From positions 434,001-498,000 of the forward strand of contig SIJG01000066.1 in NCBI GenBank assembly GCA_023374025.1: DNA of 64,000 bases, given 5' to 3'. The stretch's first letter is position 1. Each line of letters opens with the position of its first letter. Under the pieces are notes generated by a model. The model ran no database searches, was not told the origin of the DNA, and saw nothing but the letters and a program-made list of their open reading frames with translations. Source of the DNA: Heterodera schachtii. Its lineage: Eukaryota > Nematoda > Chromadorea > Rhabditida > Heteroderidae. Position numbers and translations under genes: made by a program. This document shows positions 1-13,400 of this stretch, one piece after another.

Positions 1-1349
1 ATTTTTTAACTCCCATATTTTATTTTTTAAAAGAAATTCTATTTCATTATTTAAAATTTCTTATACATTATGTTATTTAGAGTACTAGAATTAAATTTGT
101 ATTTATTAAAAATAAATAATTTATTTATTATTTAATTTTAACAATAATAAGATTCTATTTTATTTATAGTTGGGATTTTTTATGTTGTAAAAAAATTAAT
201 TGTAAATGAAAAATAGTAATTGTTTGCTATTTTTCTTTTATATTTTTGAATAATATCTTTTTGCTCATAACTTTAAAAACGCTCTGCTCTCTCGGGTTAG
301 CAAAAAGTCATTCGTTTATCATTTTTCTTATCAATTAAGAAAAAATTTAAAAATATAATTATTATTTTCTTTAAAAGTAAAACTGCCAATTGTGCAAATG
401 GCCTAGTGACGAAGTTGAAAATCTTTTAACAAAATCGCCCGTCTAGTTTTCAAATTTACCCAAAAATTTAAGGAAAATTTTCGTAATAATTATTTTATAT
501 TTTTTATTGAAACTTTTTCTAAAAACTCCTTTATTCGGAAATTTGATTTGCTAAATTTCGAAATGTGAATAAAATTGTTATGAAACCAAAAAATTTATAT
601 TTGGTCGTGTATTCATTTTTCTTTTTTTATATCAATGATTTCTTTATTTTTTCTATTTTTAGATGAACAAACAACTTTATTCACTGGGTGCAATTCAATT
701 TGAACATTTTTTTGAAAAAACTTTTAACAATTTTTACTCAAATTTGAAATATTTGAAATCTCTATTTTTTTAACTTTTATTTAATTTTGGATTAAAATAA
801 TGTTTTTAAATTTAAAAATTATTTATTAAAATTTTACCTTTTAATGAATATTTAAATATTTTTTTTATTTGATCTTTGTCTTATTTTTAAATATTTGAGA
901 ACTTTTGTCATGAAATTAAATAAGTTTTATTTTATTCATTTTTTATAAAAAAATTTTCTTTAAATAAAATTTGTTTGTAAAAGTTTTGTTAATAAAAATT
1001 TTTTAATAATTATTTTTTCAAGATTTAATTTTATTTTCGTCATATTGAAATATTAATTAAAAAAATAGTAAATTCAATTATTTTATTTTTTAATATTTAT
1101 AAACCAATAATTAAATAAATCATAATACATTAGAATTATTACGAATAATATACAGTGAATCTTTGTTGCCTTTTAATTTATTAATTTATTTTTCATTGTC
1201 TTTTGTTTTTATGAAATAAAGTAGTGATTTTGGTGTTGAAATTAATTATTACTGTTGGAATTAATTTATGATTTGGATTTTTAATTTATAATAAAAATAG
1301 CAAATTAATTAAAAATTAAATAAATGATTAAACAAGCCTTTATTTTAAA
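1..1349. repeat. Left copy of a near-identical direct duplication
   Basis: This A+T-rich segment recurs at 4374-5723 in the same orientation. The offset is 4373 at the left and becomes 4374 after a one-base homopolymer difference near position 618; I saw no other difference while reading the copies side by side. Identity stops abruptly at 1349. The copy starts at the first base of the window, so the repeat may continue to the left. No convincing coding region is visible in it. A small GC-richer island lies near 276-312. Confidence 0.95.
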
Positions 1350-2026
1350 AAAATTAATATTAAGTTGATATCGCATTATTGAATCCATTTTTCCAGTGAA
1401 ATGGTTTTTTCAGCTTTGTCGATTTTCAAGGTTTAAAATTTCCTAATTTATTATAGTACTAAAATTAAATATGATTTGCATTGAATAAATTATAATATCA
1501 AGATTTCAATTAAAAAAATAAAAAATTTAATATAACCACTGAAAGAAATTAATTAGAGTTTTATGAAAGACAATAGCCCGGCATATTATTGGTTTTTTAT
1601 TTTGTTAATTTAATTTCTATTTTAATTAAGTCAAAAATTAGTGTCTGTTGCTTGCTAGATAAAAAAACCATAGCTAAATTAACTTAATATTACTTAAAGT
1701 AAAATTCTTTTTTGTTAAATTTGTAAAATGTAAAAAGTTATTCAAATATTATCAAATATATAAATAAATATCAAATACATAACAATCTTTTTAATAATAG
1801 ACGAATGCTCATTTATGAAGTGAAAATAGTTTAACTGCAATTAGAAAACATTTATAAAATAATACAGTCGCTAATATTTAATTATAATAAAAATTTTGAA
1901 AAATTGACAACATAAATTGATAAGTTAATCGAAAATAAAGTTAGTCATAAATTATTCTTCTTACTTATTGTTACCAAAATTAGTTTTTTATTTTTAGAAT
2001 GTTTTTATATTATTTTGAGTTTTTTG
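1350..2026. other. A+T-rich non-coding DNA; diverged extension of the duplication
   Basis: No gene is visible. Roughly 1350-1545 still aligns to about 5724-5935, but with many small insertions and deletions, in sharp contrast to the near-identity to its left. The rest is low-complexity A+T-rich sequence. Confidence 0.6.
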
Positions 2027-3192
2027 TAGAGACCGGACAAGAGGGTCTGTCGGTCGGTTTCGGTTAAAAACCGAAAAAAACCGAAACCGAAAAACTCAAA
2101 AATTTCTCGGTCGGTCGGTTTCGGTTAAAAACCGAAAAAAAACCAAACCGAAAAAAACCGAAGAAAAATTTTCGGTATATCGTTTCGGTTTCGGTTTTTT
2201 TTTGAATTTTTATATTTTTTCCAAAAAAAGCAATAAAACATTTTTATTGACAGAAAAAGCTAAAGATCACCTATGAACTAAATTGTAAAGCTATTGAAGC
2301 TCTATCGAATGGTGTACTAATTTTGGAAAATTGAAAAAAGGAAGCCAAAAAACATTTTTTTTTAAATAGTGAGAAAAAGTGCCAAAATAGTTAAAAAAGA
2401 AATAGTGACAAATAGTGACTAATACAAAACTTTTAGTATCACTATGATGAAATTACCTTACAAATAGAGATGATTGAATTTTCTATTCATAACTCTTTCA
2501 ATACCTAATTTAATTCTATGAACTTTTATTAGGTGCGGGTTGAAAAGTTACCCGCAGCGGAGGGTTAGTCAACCGGGTTAAGTTACGTTCAACTCAGGAT
2601 TGACTCAAAATAAAAAAACCAAAAACACAAAAAATATTTATAAAAAATGTAAAAAAATTATGAAAATGTCATCTATTTAAATAAGTAAAGTGCTCATTAA
2701 ACAATAATCGTATCTTTGTACAAAGAAAAAAATCCGCTTTCAATAAGAAAAATATATAAAGAAAGAAAACGGACAATATTATCTTTTTTGAAAATTAATA
2801 ACCTAATATGTTATAAAAATGGATATAAATTATATTCTTTTGCATATTTTTTCTGCGCATGTGCAATGAAGAAAGGGGTTCAAATTTTTTTTTTAATTTT
2901 AATGCTATTTTTTAACTGATTTTGTCTAAAAATAACAAATTTTGAGATTTTGGGCTTATTTTTTAAGAAAAGATAGGTTTTTGGGGGGCCGATGATGCCG
3001 ATAGGTGCCGCCGGGGGAAATTTTTAAGAATTATTAATAAATTTTGTTAAGAAAATGGCCAACTGATTTTTGATAAAAGTCGGTCGGTTTTTTTCGGTTT
3101 TCTGATTATTTCGGTCGGTCGGTATCGGTTAAAAACCGAAAAAAAAACCGAAACCGAAAAAAACCGAAGAAAACCGACCGGTCCGATCTCTA
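2027..3192. mobile_element. Non-autonomous DNA transposon with CGGTTTT-rich ends (hAT-like)
   Basis: The ends form inverted repeats: the left begins TAGAGACCGGAC and the reverse complement of the right begins TAGAGATCGGAC. Both fit the YARNG start typical of hAT elements. The first and last 120-170 bp are packed with CGGTTTT and CGGTCGG motifs and their complements. The interior holds no transposase-like frame, so the element would depend on a transposase supplied elsewhere. The flanking 8-mers (2019-2026 and 3193-3200) match at only five of eight positions, so a target duplication is not demonstrated. An interior GC-rich patch near 2986-3025 (GCCGATAGGTGCCGCCGG) is shared with the element at 54366-55319. 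The superfamily call is inference; the inverted-repeat structure is direct. Confidence 0.7.
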
Positions 3193-3302
3193 CTTTTGAG
3201 GTATATGCCTTTTTTCTGTGCACTCGTTCCGATTTATTAAGATAAAAAACGCATTTTCACTTGGTTTGAGGCTTCTATGTTAACTTTTATTATGCCTTTT
3301 TT

Positions 3303-3505
3303 TGTTGCCTTTTTTGCATTTTGACAGATTGGTGCCTTTTTGGCTTTTTAATCCAAATATTCCGTTAAAAATGCAATAAAAGCGTTAAACAACACCCCTA
3401 AAATGCCTTTTTTCATCTTGCCGGTTTGTTGCCTTTTTTGGCGTCTTTATCCAAAAAAATCCATTAAAAATGCAATAAAACCGGGAAAAAACATCCCTAA
3501 GAATG
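3303..3505. repeat. Two tandem copies of a ~105-bp unit
   Basis: Two consecutive segments share the order TGCCTTTTTT, TTTTTAATCCAAA or TTTATCCAAA, then TTAAAAATGCAATAAAA and CATCCCTAA or CACCCCTAA. A related string (AAAAATGCAATAAAA followed by ACACCTAAGAATCG) occurs near 59951-59990, so the unit probably belongs to a dispersed element. Confidence 0.6.
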
Positions 3506-4373
3506 AAATTTTTTTTTCTTAAGTGCCCGTCAAAATTTATTTATTTTTTCTTGATAAAAATTTTTTGTTAAAAAATTTTTAAAAAATTTTTTTTAGTAAA
3601 AAAAATTACAAAATATTTTAATCATTTAAATAAATTATCCATTTTTTGAAAAATATTTAAAAAATTAAAAATTTTAATAATTATTATTTTTTGGTGATAT
3701 TTCAAATTTAATTGATTTGATTACCTTTTGAATAAATTGTTTTTTTTTTGAATTCCTTTTTTAATTTAACTTTACTAATAGGTAAATTTGTTGTTGAATT
3801 TCATTGTTGTGTTTCAAACCTATTAATAAATATGCAAAGTAATTTAAAAATTTTCATTATTATTTATGTTTTTATTATTAAATGATTATAAGATTTAAAA
3901 ATTAAGAAAAATTAGGGCCTTTTTTCTCCTTATATTAAATAGGCCATGCAATTTTGTTTTTTACTTTTTTAAATATAATATACTTTTTAAAATAGGCATC
4001 TGCCGTAGCAAATCCTCCGATATACGTACTTGCTTTAAACTCTCATGAAATATATACAATTGTTCAAATAAAAATATTTGCTGAATAAAAGTAAAATAAA
4101 TAAATTTAATAAAAGCTTAAAAGAATATTTGCTATTTATTATATTTGTTTTATAAATTGCAATTCATTTTGTTATTTTTTGCTCTAAATTTTATGTGATT
4201 GTTTTTTAATAATAAATATTTTTTCCATAATTTGGTCTTTATTTAATTATTAAATTTGAGTAAATATTTATTTAATTAAGTTTATTTACTAATATTATAT
4301 TATGTCTTAGTGTTTTTAACTATATCTATTTGAGACTTTTACTAAAGTTATTTATAATGAAACTTATTAAAAG
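3506..4373. other. A+T-rich intergenic DNA
   Basis: Homopolymer-rich A+T sequence with no supported gene, RNA or ordered repeat. It separates the tandem unit from the right copy of the large duplication. Confidence 0.6.
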
Positions 4374-5723
4374 ATTTTTTAACTCCCATATTTTATTTTT
4401 TAAAAGAAATTCTATTTCATTATTTAAAATTTCTTATACATTATGTTATTTAGAGTACTAGAATTAAATTTGTATTTATTAAAAATAAATAATTTATTTA
4501 TTATTTAATTTTAACAATAATAAGATTCTATTTTATTTATAGTTGGGATTTTTTATGTTGTAAAAAAATTAATTGTAAATGAAAAATAGTAATTGTTTGC
4601 TATTTTTCTTTTATATTTTTGAATAATATCTTTTTGCTCATAACTTTAAAAACGCTCTGCTCTCTCGGGTTAGCAAAAAGTCATTCGTTTATCATTTTTC
4701 TTATCAATTAAGAAAAAATTTAAAAATATAATTATTATTTTCTTTAAAAGTAAAACTGCCAATTGTGCAAATGGCCTAGTGACGAAGTTGAAAATCTTTT
4801 AACAAAATCGCCCGTCTAGTTTTCAAATTTACCCAAAAATTTAAGGAAAATTTTCGTAATAATTATTTTATATTTTTTATTGAAACTTTTTCTAAAAACT
4901 CCTTTATTCGGAAATTTGATTTGCTAAATTTCGAAATGTGAATAAAATTGTTATGAAACCAAAAAATTTATATTTGGTCGTGTATTCATTTTTCTTTTTT
5001 TTATATCAATGATTTCTTTATTTTTTCTATTTTTAGATGAACAAACAACTTTATTCACTGGGTGCAATTCAATTTGAACATTTTTTTGAAAAAACTTTTA
5101 ACAATTTTTACTCAAATTTGAAATATTTGAAATCTCTATTTTTTTAACTTTTATTTAATTTTGGATTAAAATAATGTTTTTAAATTTAAAAATTATTTAT
5201 TAAAATTTTACCTTTTAATGAATATTTAAATATTTTTTTTATTTGATCTTTGTCTTATTTTTAAATATTTGAGAACTTTTGTCATGAAATTAAATAAGTT
5301 TTATTTTATTCATTTTTTATAAAAAAATTTTCTTTAAATAAAATTTGTTTGTAAAAGTTTTGTTAATAAAAATTTTTTAATAATTATTTTTTCAAGATTT
5401 AATTTTATTTTCGTCATATTGAAATATTAATTAAAAAAATAGTAAATTCAATTATTTTATTTTTTAATATTTATAAACCAATAATTAAATAAATCATAAT
5501 ACATTAGAATTATTACGAATAATATACAGTGAATCTTTGTTGCCTTTTAATTTATTAATTTATTTTTCATTGTCTTTTGTTTTTATGAAATAAAGTAGTG
5601 ATTTTGGTGTTGAAATTAATTATTACTGTTGGAATTAATTTATGATTTGGATTTTTAATTTATAATAAAAATAGCAAATTAATTAAAAATTAAATAAATG
5701 ATTAAACAAGCCTTTATTTTAAA
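4374..5723. repeat. Right copy of the near-identical direct duplication
   Basis: Same sequence as 1-1349, one base longer through a T-run. After 5723 the homology continues to about 5935 with many small indels. Confidence 0.95.
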
Positions 5724-8689
5724 TCTTTTTCTATTTCTTGTTGATAATCGCATTATTTGAATCCAACTTTGTGCCAGTGAATACTGGTTTTTGCAGCTTT
5801 GTCGATTTTCAAATGGGTTTTCTTTCCTAATTTATTATTAGTATGTGCTAAAATAAAATATGATTTTGCATTGACATATTTTTAATATCAAGATTTAAAT
5901 AGTAAAAAAAAATAAAAATTTAAAATAACCACATGGATCGAAATTCAAATGTTAGAATTTCTTTTTTGGAAAAAGTTGATCAAAGATTCGGAATTGGTCA
6001 AATTTATTATGGATTTATGAATGCGGACTTTCATTTAATCGTTAAATAATTATTTTAAAATAATGGGTATAGTTCGTTACTGATGCATTTTTACCTAATA
6101 TTTAAATTACCTTTTTTAATTTAATATAAAACAATACCTTTAACTAAAAACGGATAAATTTTGCAGAATAAAAAATATTTTTTTGGAATTTAAAAATTGG
6201 TATTTGGATTGCTTTTTTAAATAAGTAGATTTTGGGCCTATATTTTTTATTTAGACTAAATAATTGGGGTATTTTTAGATTTTTTTAACGTTTATCTCAG
6301 TTCTAATTCCTTATAATTTATTATTATTTTTTATTGATTCAATTGTTGAGAATTTTTATTATAATCGCATGATTTTCAATTTTTGTTAATTCATTACATT
6401 ATTTATTTCACTTAAATAACTGCATTCTTTAAAGGCCAATTATAAAATGGATTAAATAAAATTATTATTTTAATAAGTTTGCATCTGCAACTCGTGGGTT
6501 TTATTTACTATTTATGCTCAAGCGTTTGGTCTTGGGGTCATTTCTTTAAAAATTAAACGCAATGAATGTAGCCGCATGAATACCTCTTGACAGATTATTG
6601 TTTACAAGTTTCATTGCTGGTTATTTTTTTCTTTTAATATTACATCTTATAAATTTATATTAAAAGAAAATTGAATTATTAATCTTTTGAAAATCGTATC
6701 ATAAAATCCGCCAAAATGGGCGTTACATAAAATTTTTTTATTTAATTTTTAAACGCTATCGAATACGAAATCTGATTTGAAATTTATAATAATTTATATT
6801 GATTAAGAATATAGTTTCACCAATATTATAAATTAAATCAAAACTAATAAAAATATATCCGTTTTATCATTTTATTCCTTTTTACTGCCTTTTTTAATAA
6901 TAATTTTTGATAAAGAAATATTATTGCAAATGTTTTACATTAAATTGAGTATTAAAGAATTTTCTTCTTTCTTAAAGAAAAGATATTTTTTCTTATATGT
7001 TTTTGGAAAGTCTTTGTTATTCGATTTTCCATATTTATATTGAAAAACTTAATTGGAAAATTAATTGAATAATTATTTCAAAAATTAAAACATCAATTTA
7101 ATTTTTAAATTTTCATTTTTGATACATTTTTTAATGTGTTTGATTTTTAATTATATTTAATTTTTAATTTAATATATTCTTAATGTATACTAAATTCTGA
7201 TTAGTAGTTGAATTATAATAATTTTAATAAAGTTATTTAGCATCAACAATATTATCATAATCTATAAATAGATTTAAATAACAAAAAATTATAAAATAAA
7301 AAATGCTTTTTAGTTGGATTAACATCTACATTTGGACCTTTTTTAAAGGTATAATTTACATAAAAAAGTGCTCGAAATTCCAAAATAATTAATTATTTTT
7401 CCATTAATATTTCAGAAGTCATTCCATTTCTAAATTTGTAAATTTAATCCAATATGATGAGATTTAGAGGAATAAAATTTATTTTTTTTAAAAGTAATAA
7501 AATCTAAAAAAAATGCTTGTCCTAATCGAAGATTTAATAAATTTTTGAATCTTATCAGTTAAATATTTTATTATATTTGTTTTATTTTTTTTCGGTAGAT
7601 GGGTCGGATCGCGGAATATAGTTTAAAATGAAATTTCAATGTCATTTTATTTTTTGAAGCACATAATAAAAAATATTTTACATAAAATTTATTAATAAAT
7701 GAAACCCATTTGTCTAAATATGCTATAATAATTCAATCACCTTTAAAAATATATATATTACAATACATTAATAGTTACTACACTAAATGATTTAGAAAAA
7801 GATAAAACATAAAACAATATTATAATTTAATTAATTAATTAAAATAATTATTTTTAAATATTATTTTTATATTCGATGGCATTTTTTTTATAAACTGGCA
7901 GCGATGAGCAAGCAAAACATACATAAAAAATTAAAGAAAAAAATGATAGTAAAAGATTTTAAAAAGCGTAAAAAATAAGATAGACTAATTTTAAATTCGA
8001 ATTAAATGCTATTTGTATTTAATAATATTCATAGTATTCATTTTTTTAATTTATTATTTTATATCAACTTAATACAATAAATTATTCATTTCAAAAGTTA
8101 GTTTATTTTTAATTATTAAAAGTCTATACTATTTTATATGATTTAGTCAAAACTTAGTTAAATTCACAAATTGCCAAAAAAAACTTATAAGGCAAATAAA
8201 GAATTAATTTTTTTTTAAATAGATTTAATTTTATTTAAGATTTAAATAGTTTTTATTGAATTGTCGAAAATGCCTTTTAAATAATTTAATAAAACCTGCT
8301 CGGTGTCTTATACTTAAAATAGCAAATATAAATTTAAAAAACAACTCAAATAAATACATTTTTTAAAACTTCTAAATATAAATCAGAATTTATAATACAC
8401 AATTTGAAAAAAGAGAATATTATATTGTGATTGCTAAAAATGAAAACCTTGGTGCTAATGAAAGGATAAGCTTACGAATTAAAAACTATGGAAAAAACAA
8501 ATAAATAAATATTTTTTTTAGCCTTTTTGATTTGAAATAGTGAAGTTAATATTCTGTGAAATTTCAAATTTTCTAAATTAAAGTTTTATATTGACAAAAT
8601 AATTATAAAAATTTGCTTTAAAAGTGCACAGACGAGGAACTTTATTCAAACAAAAAAAAGCTAAAAATTTATTAATATTTAAATATTTA
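5724..8689. other. Gene-free A+T-rich desert
   Basis: After the diverged tail of the duplication (to about 5935) I see no supported gene, RNA or ordered repeat. A small GC-richer patch (TCGGTAGATGGGTCGGATCG) lies near 7593-7612 and may be a transposon remnant. Confidence 0.6.
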
Positions 8690-9064
8690 AACTTTTTCTT
8701 CCACAAAAATCAGTAAAATGGTGAAAATTAATTTTGTTATATTAAATTTTTTTATCAAAACAACCTAAAAATTTTAAATAAACAATTAAAAAATTTTTTA
8801 TTGCACTTATGCGAGAAAATTATACTAGAAAGCTTCAAAAAAATTAATGAAAAATTCTGTATAAAATGCAATGAAAGTAAAAAAACAAATAAAATTTCAA
8901 AAGTGCACAAAAAATTGGGTTGATGAAAATGAATTATTTTAAAAATAAATTTTTACCAAATATCAAATTAGAAATTTAAACATATTATATGTGCCGATGA
9001 AAAAATTTGTAATATTTTTTCATTTTTCAATGTATATTCATCAATAACACGCCGATCACCGCTT
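8690..9064. repeat. Dispersed A+T-rich repeat, copy 1 of 3
   Basis: Contains TAAAATGGTGAAAATTAATT, then TTCAAAAGTGCACA, a GATGAAAA string and a TTTCATTTTTCAATGTATAT string in an order that recurs at about 21770-22260 and, for the right part, 30831-31000. It is non-coding and probably an old transposon or satellite-like family. Boundaries are approximate. Confidence 0.55.
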
Positions 9065-9514
9065 TTAACTAAAGACTGATTTTAATATCATTTTGCCATG
9101 AATATATATAAAAAATTGTTTTTGGATTAATAGATGAAAATATTAAAAAAACATTTAATCTTATTAATATAATTTAATTCAATAAGAAAATTATATAATT
9201 ATTTTTATGATCAAAAGCATTAAATTCCGCACAATAAATTTAATAAAAAAATTTTTTAATACAATAAAAATAAATTATTTATGATAAGATACAAAAAGAA
9301 ATAAACTAAAATATTAAAAATAAATATTTAAATAAAAAAGCTTTATTAATTCAGTCTAGCAACTGTGCAGAAAATTCTTTACCCTATCAAGCTATAATGA
9401 TTTATTTTAGTTTCTAATTAAATATCTTAAATTATATTATATTTTATCTATACAAAATTTAAAGCTTAGAAATTTAACCATGATCTCATTTGTTAGATAT
9501 AGTAATAGTATATA

Positions 9515-9997
9515 TTAGCACGGGCCCTACCGCGTCGTCTCATCACGGCCACGGACGTAGCAGCAAGCACAAACACACCGCTAGTTACGGCACGTAAGAC
9601 TGGGAACGAAACCACCATCCCCAGTCAGTGTGTTATGTGCCTACCACAACAACCGCTCAACGACGCACAGACGCCAGCACAGCCGTTAGGTCGCCCCACG
9701 AACGTGCATCCCCCGTTAGCGCAGCGAACCAACCAAGCGAGGCGGCCCGCCACCGACACATTGCCACACAGCAGCCATCCAAAGGCTTTCACATGTGCAG
9801 CACTGAGCGGTACACCAACTCCAACGTATGAAAGCACCCCAAAAGCATGGTTCGTGAGGCAGCTGCCCCGTAATGTTGGGCAGCGTCCACAAGTCATCTC
9901 GAACGACCTGTGCCCGTCAGCGGACGGGGGCATTTGGTGGTGCCAACGCTAGCCAAACAGGACAGCAGGTAGATGGTGAATAGGAATCACTTGGGTA
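9515..9997 (-). other. ITS1 rDNA spacer, truncated
   Basis: Read on the minus strand, this GC-rich block directly follows the 18S 3' end and contains strings I associate with Heterodera ITS1, such as CACCATCTACCTGCTGTCC, GGCACCACCAAATGCCCCCG and GCGGGCCGCCTCGCTTGG. It ends near 9515, where the sequence changes abruptly to A+T-rich DNA. No 5.8S follows, so the spacer is cut short. The assignment to cyst nematodes rests on recall and can be tested by alignment. Confidence 0.85.
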
Positions 9998-10146
9998 ATG
10001 ATCCAGCAGCAGGTTCACCTACAGCTACCTTGTTACGACTTTTGCCCGGTTCAAGCCACTGCGATTAAATCGGTTCCAGTCTGCATACCGACCGAAGCCG
10101 GAAGACTAACCGTCCCCGAATTTCTCGAAATGGCTCAGTCCCGGGC

Positions 10147-10181
<35 letters not shown>

Positions 10182-10472
10182 TTCAGAGGGAGTTGATGAC
10201 TCGCCCCTACAAGGAATTCCTCGTTCACGGACAATAATTGCAATGTCCGATCCCAATCACGGCAAATTTTCACCGGTTTACCAACCCCTTTCGGGAAGGA
10301 CAAGCACGCTGATTTTGCCAGTGTAGCGTGCGTGCAGCCCCGGACATCTAAGGGCATCACAGACCTGTTATTGCTCAATTTCGTGCGGCTGAACACCGAA
10401 AATCCCTCTAAGAAGTTGTGCCCACAGAAGCAATAAGCCAACTATTTAGTAGGCTAGAGTCTCGCTCGTTAT
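9998..10472 (-). rRNA. 18S rRNA gene, 3'-terminal fragment only
   Basis: On the minus strand this shows universally conserved small-subunit elements in order: the CGAGCGAGACTCTAGCC region, the ATTGAGCAATAACAGGTCTG and GATGTCCGGGGCTGCACG segments, TTGTACACACCGCCCGTCG near the decoding region, and the terminal GTAGGTGAACCTGC. About 475 nt are present out of the roughly 1.7-1.8 kb expected for a nematode 18S gene. Upstream homology ends at about 10472 and becomes A+T-rich without transition. The fragment is continuous with ITS1 but lacks the 18S 5' part, 5.8S and 28S, so it is an orphan rDNA piece and not a working unit. Confidence 0.95.
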
Positions 10473-13400
10473 TAATTGTTAAAAATATTGACTGGAAATC
10501 TAGTTGAAAAAAATTGAAAAATAAATTCTAAATTATAATTTAATAATCGAGAAATGATGTGATATATAAACTAATTAATAATTTATAACAATTGACTTTT
10601 CAAGTAAGTTTGTTTTTGAAGTAGAAATAAATGATTTAATTTCAATTTATATTTTTAATATTTTTTAGAAATAAGCGAATTCTAAACGAACATTAAATAT
10701 AAAGAATATTTTCACAAAACTAATTTATTTTTAGTGAGTTGAATTTTCTCAATTTAATTTGTTAACAAAACCAATAGCAATTTTTGATGGTTTAATAAAT
10801 GTTTTATGTCGACGCTAAATAACATATTTTTTAACACAAAAAATGCTTAAGCGCCGAAAATATCTTTACGGGTTGACTGGATTTTAAAAAGACAGGCCCG
10901 GAACCCGGTTGCTTCAGATCATATCAGTCCGGCCCGGCTAGAACCGAAATCTCGGACGTATTAAAAATTTCGAGTGAAGAGCATCATTAAAACTTTATTT
11001 CTATAAATAAGATAATTAAGAAACATTGTATTTAAATATTTTAACGAATTAATCATTATTTTTATTTTTCATTTCATGTTGTATCTCAATGACTTCTCCA
11101 AATAATTTAATACTCTAGTCAAAATTTGAAGAATTCTCAAAGAAAATATATAATGAATTCTCCATAAATTAATAGAGTAGAAATTTAACACTGGCCCGCT
11201 TTTTGGACAATTTTGGGGCTGAAATATATGTGAAAAACATAGTCGCATAAATAACGCACTAAACTTTGAACAACCTATAACAGATAGCTTTTAAAGCATT
11301 ATTTTTTAAAAAAGATAATTATTATTTAATTTATTTTAATTAAATATTTATTTGTTATTAATTTAATTTCTGACAGGTTACTTGAAATCTTATTAGTTTT
11401 TAATTATTTTAATTTAATTACTTTAATTATTAATGTATTTTATTTTCTTGTTTTAACCTATTAAATTATGTTGTCAAAATTTTTAATTGTTTTAATGCTC
11501 ACAGCCATTCGAAAAAATTTTTAAATGCTGAATTAAGCATGCTAGTATAGTTTAAATTAATTATGTCTTAGATTTAAAGTTAATTTAAAAAATAAGAAAT
11601 AAAATATTAATTAATGTAGATTAAAATAAAAGAATTATTATAAAAATAATCTAATAATATGGAATGAGTAAGAAGTAAAAATTCAAAAATTTTAACTATT
11701 TAAATTTATAATTGAAATGAAAAGCTAAATATTTATTTATTTCAAGCAAATAAAAATACTTTTAATTAATGAGAACAATAAAAAAATAAAAATAAAGGAT
11801 AAATTAGAAGGAGACAAATTTATTATTTAATATTTTTAATTAATAAAAATTCTATTATAATTAATTATTAGTTTTAAAGCCTAAAAACAATTAGTTTATA
11901 ACTCTTTTACAAATAAATTTTCAAAAATAGAAAATTAAAATTAAAAATTAAAAAAAATTAAAAAAGCATGGTGCCAATTATTAATTTTTACTTTATTTAT
12001 CTCTGAATTTAAAATAAAATATTCAATATAGGAGTGATTCTTTTATGATATACTTCTATAGGCAATAAAAAAGAAAAAATTATTTCTAAAGCTTTAAATT
12101 ATTACTTTTATTTAATATTTTCTTCAATCTTCTCGACTTCATGGATTTTTTTCATCACAATACTTTGGCAAATAAACTGATCAGAATTATATAAGATTTT
12201 AAAAATATTTTTCAAAGTTTTCATTTCAAAATGAACAATTTTTCATTATAATAGTATTTATACGAAAACTAGAAATAAAATTATATTAATTGTTCCAAAT
12301 CTAAAATAACAATATATAGTAGCAATAATTAACTAAACAATAAAATTGTAATTATTAAAAATAGCATAACTTAGAAAAGTAAAAAATATAGAAGAATTTT
12401 TATGAAAATTTTATTTTATTATAATGTAATTTTTTTAAAACTGAAAAAATTCTATGAATAATGTGAAGTTGAAATAAATAAAATTAATAAAAATTATTTT
12501 TTAATCTCTAATAAAAAAAGAACACTGGCGTACTCAATAAATTGTTACAAAGTGACATTAGATTAATTAAGCAAAATTATGAAAATATGAAAATAAATTT
12601 TTCAAAAATTAAACTAGTGATTGTACATAAAAGTACATGAAACAAAGCTAATAAACATTCCTCGCCGAAAGAATATGATCGTAATGAAAAACGCGAGGGA
12701 TAAAAGCCATGAAGATTTTAAATAAAAATTCTACTGTAATAATAAACAGTTAAAGAATTTTAAAATTGTAATAATAACACAGAAAAAATAATTATACAGG
12801 CAATTCATCAAAAAAATTTAATAAATTAATAATTTCTTCATTATATCGGCGGTTTATTCGATTAAGGTGGATTTATTTCATTATGCAATTTCATTTTTTG
12901 TAATTTTAATCATTGTCTATTAAATATTCTTTTGATTAAATTTATTTTATTTTGAAATTTATTGTAATCTCCTGTGAAATTTGAAATTATAATTTTGGTT
13001 TTGTCAAATCTATTTATATTTTTAATTGTGAATGCTATAATATTTATGAAAATTTCAAAAAATAATAATAGTTCCTCGCCGTTAGGATTTCTGAGGGTCA
13101 ATCTCATTTTTTGAAATTTATTTTGAATTATTTTTTTAATAGATTTTCAATTTTCATGTGTGACATATATCCCAAAAAAAATTCATGATATTATTAATTA
13201 AGCAAATTTTTCTTAGTTTGTTACTAATTATTTGCAAAAGTAATTAAATTGCTCATTTTTGAATGGATAAATGATTTTTCTTGATTTGTTTTAATTACTT
13301 ATTTTGGTACATATTAAATTCACTTCTAAAAGAAATATAAAATTTATTAAATTTTAAATATGAATTATCGGTAAGGAATTCCGAATGAAAATATTAATTT

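Noticed and set aside
2716..2919. 67-codon plus-strand frame
   Set aside because: It lies inside the CGGTTTT element, has A/T-driven composition, and no domain is recognisable.
9625..10441. Several 60-110 codon open frames on both strands
   Set aside because: They lie inside the 18S-ITS1 fragment and are open only because that DNA is GC-rich; no start context or protein features.
12910..13107. 65-codon minus-strand frame starting MRLTLRNPNGEELLLFF
   Set aside because: The first 15 residues look plausible but the rest is A/T-driven Ile/Asn/Lys sequence; no splice or family support.
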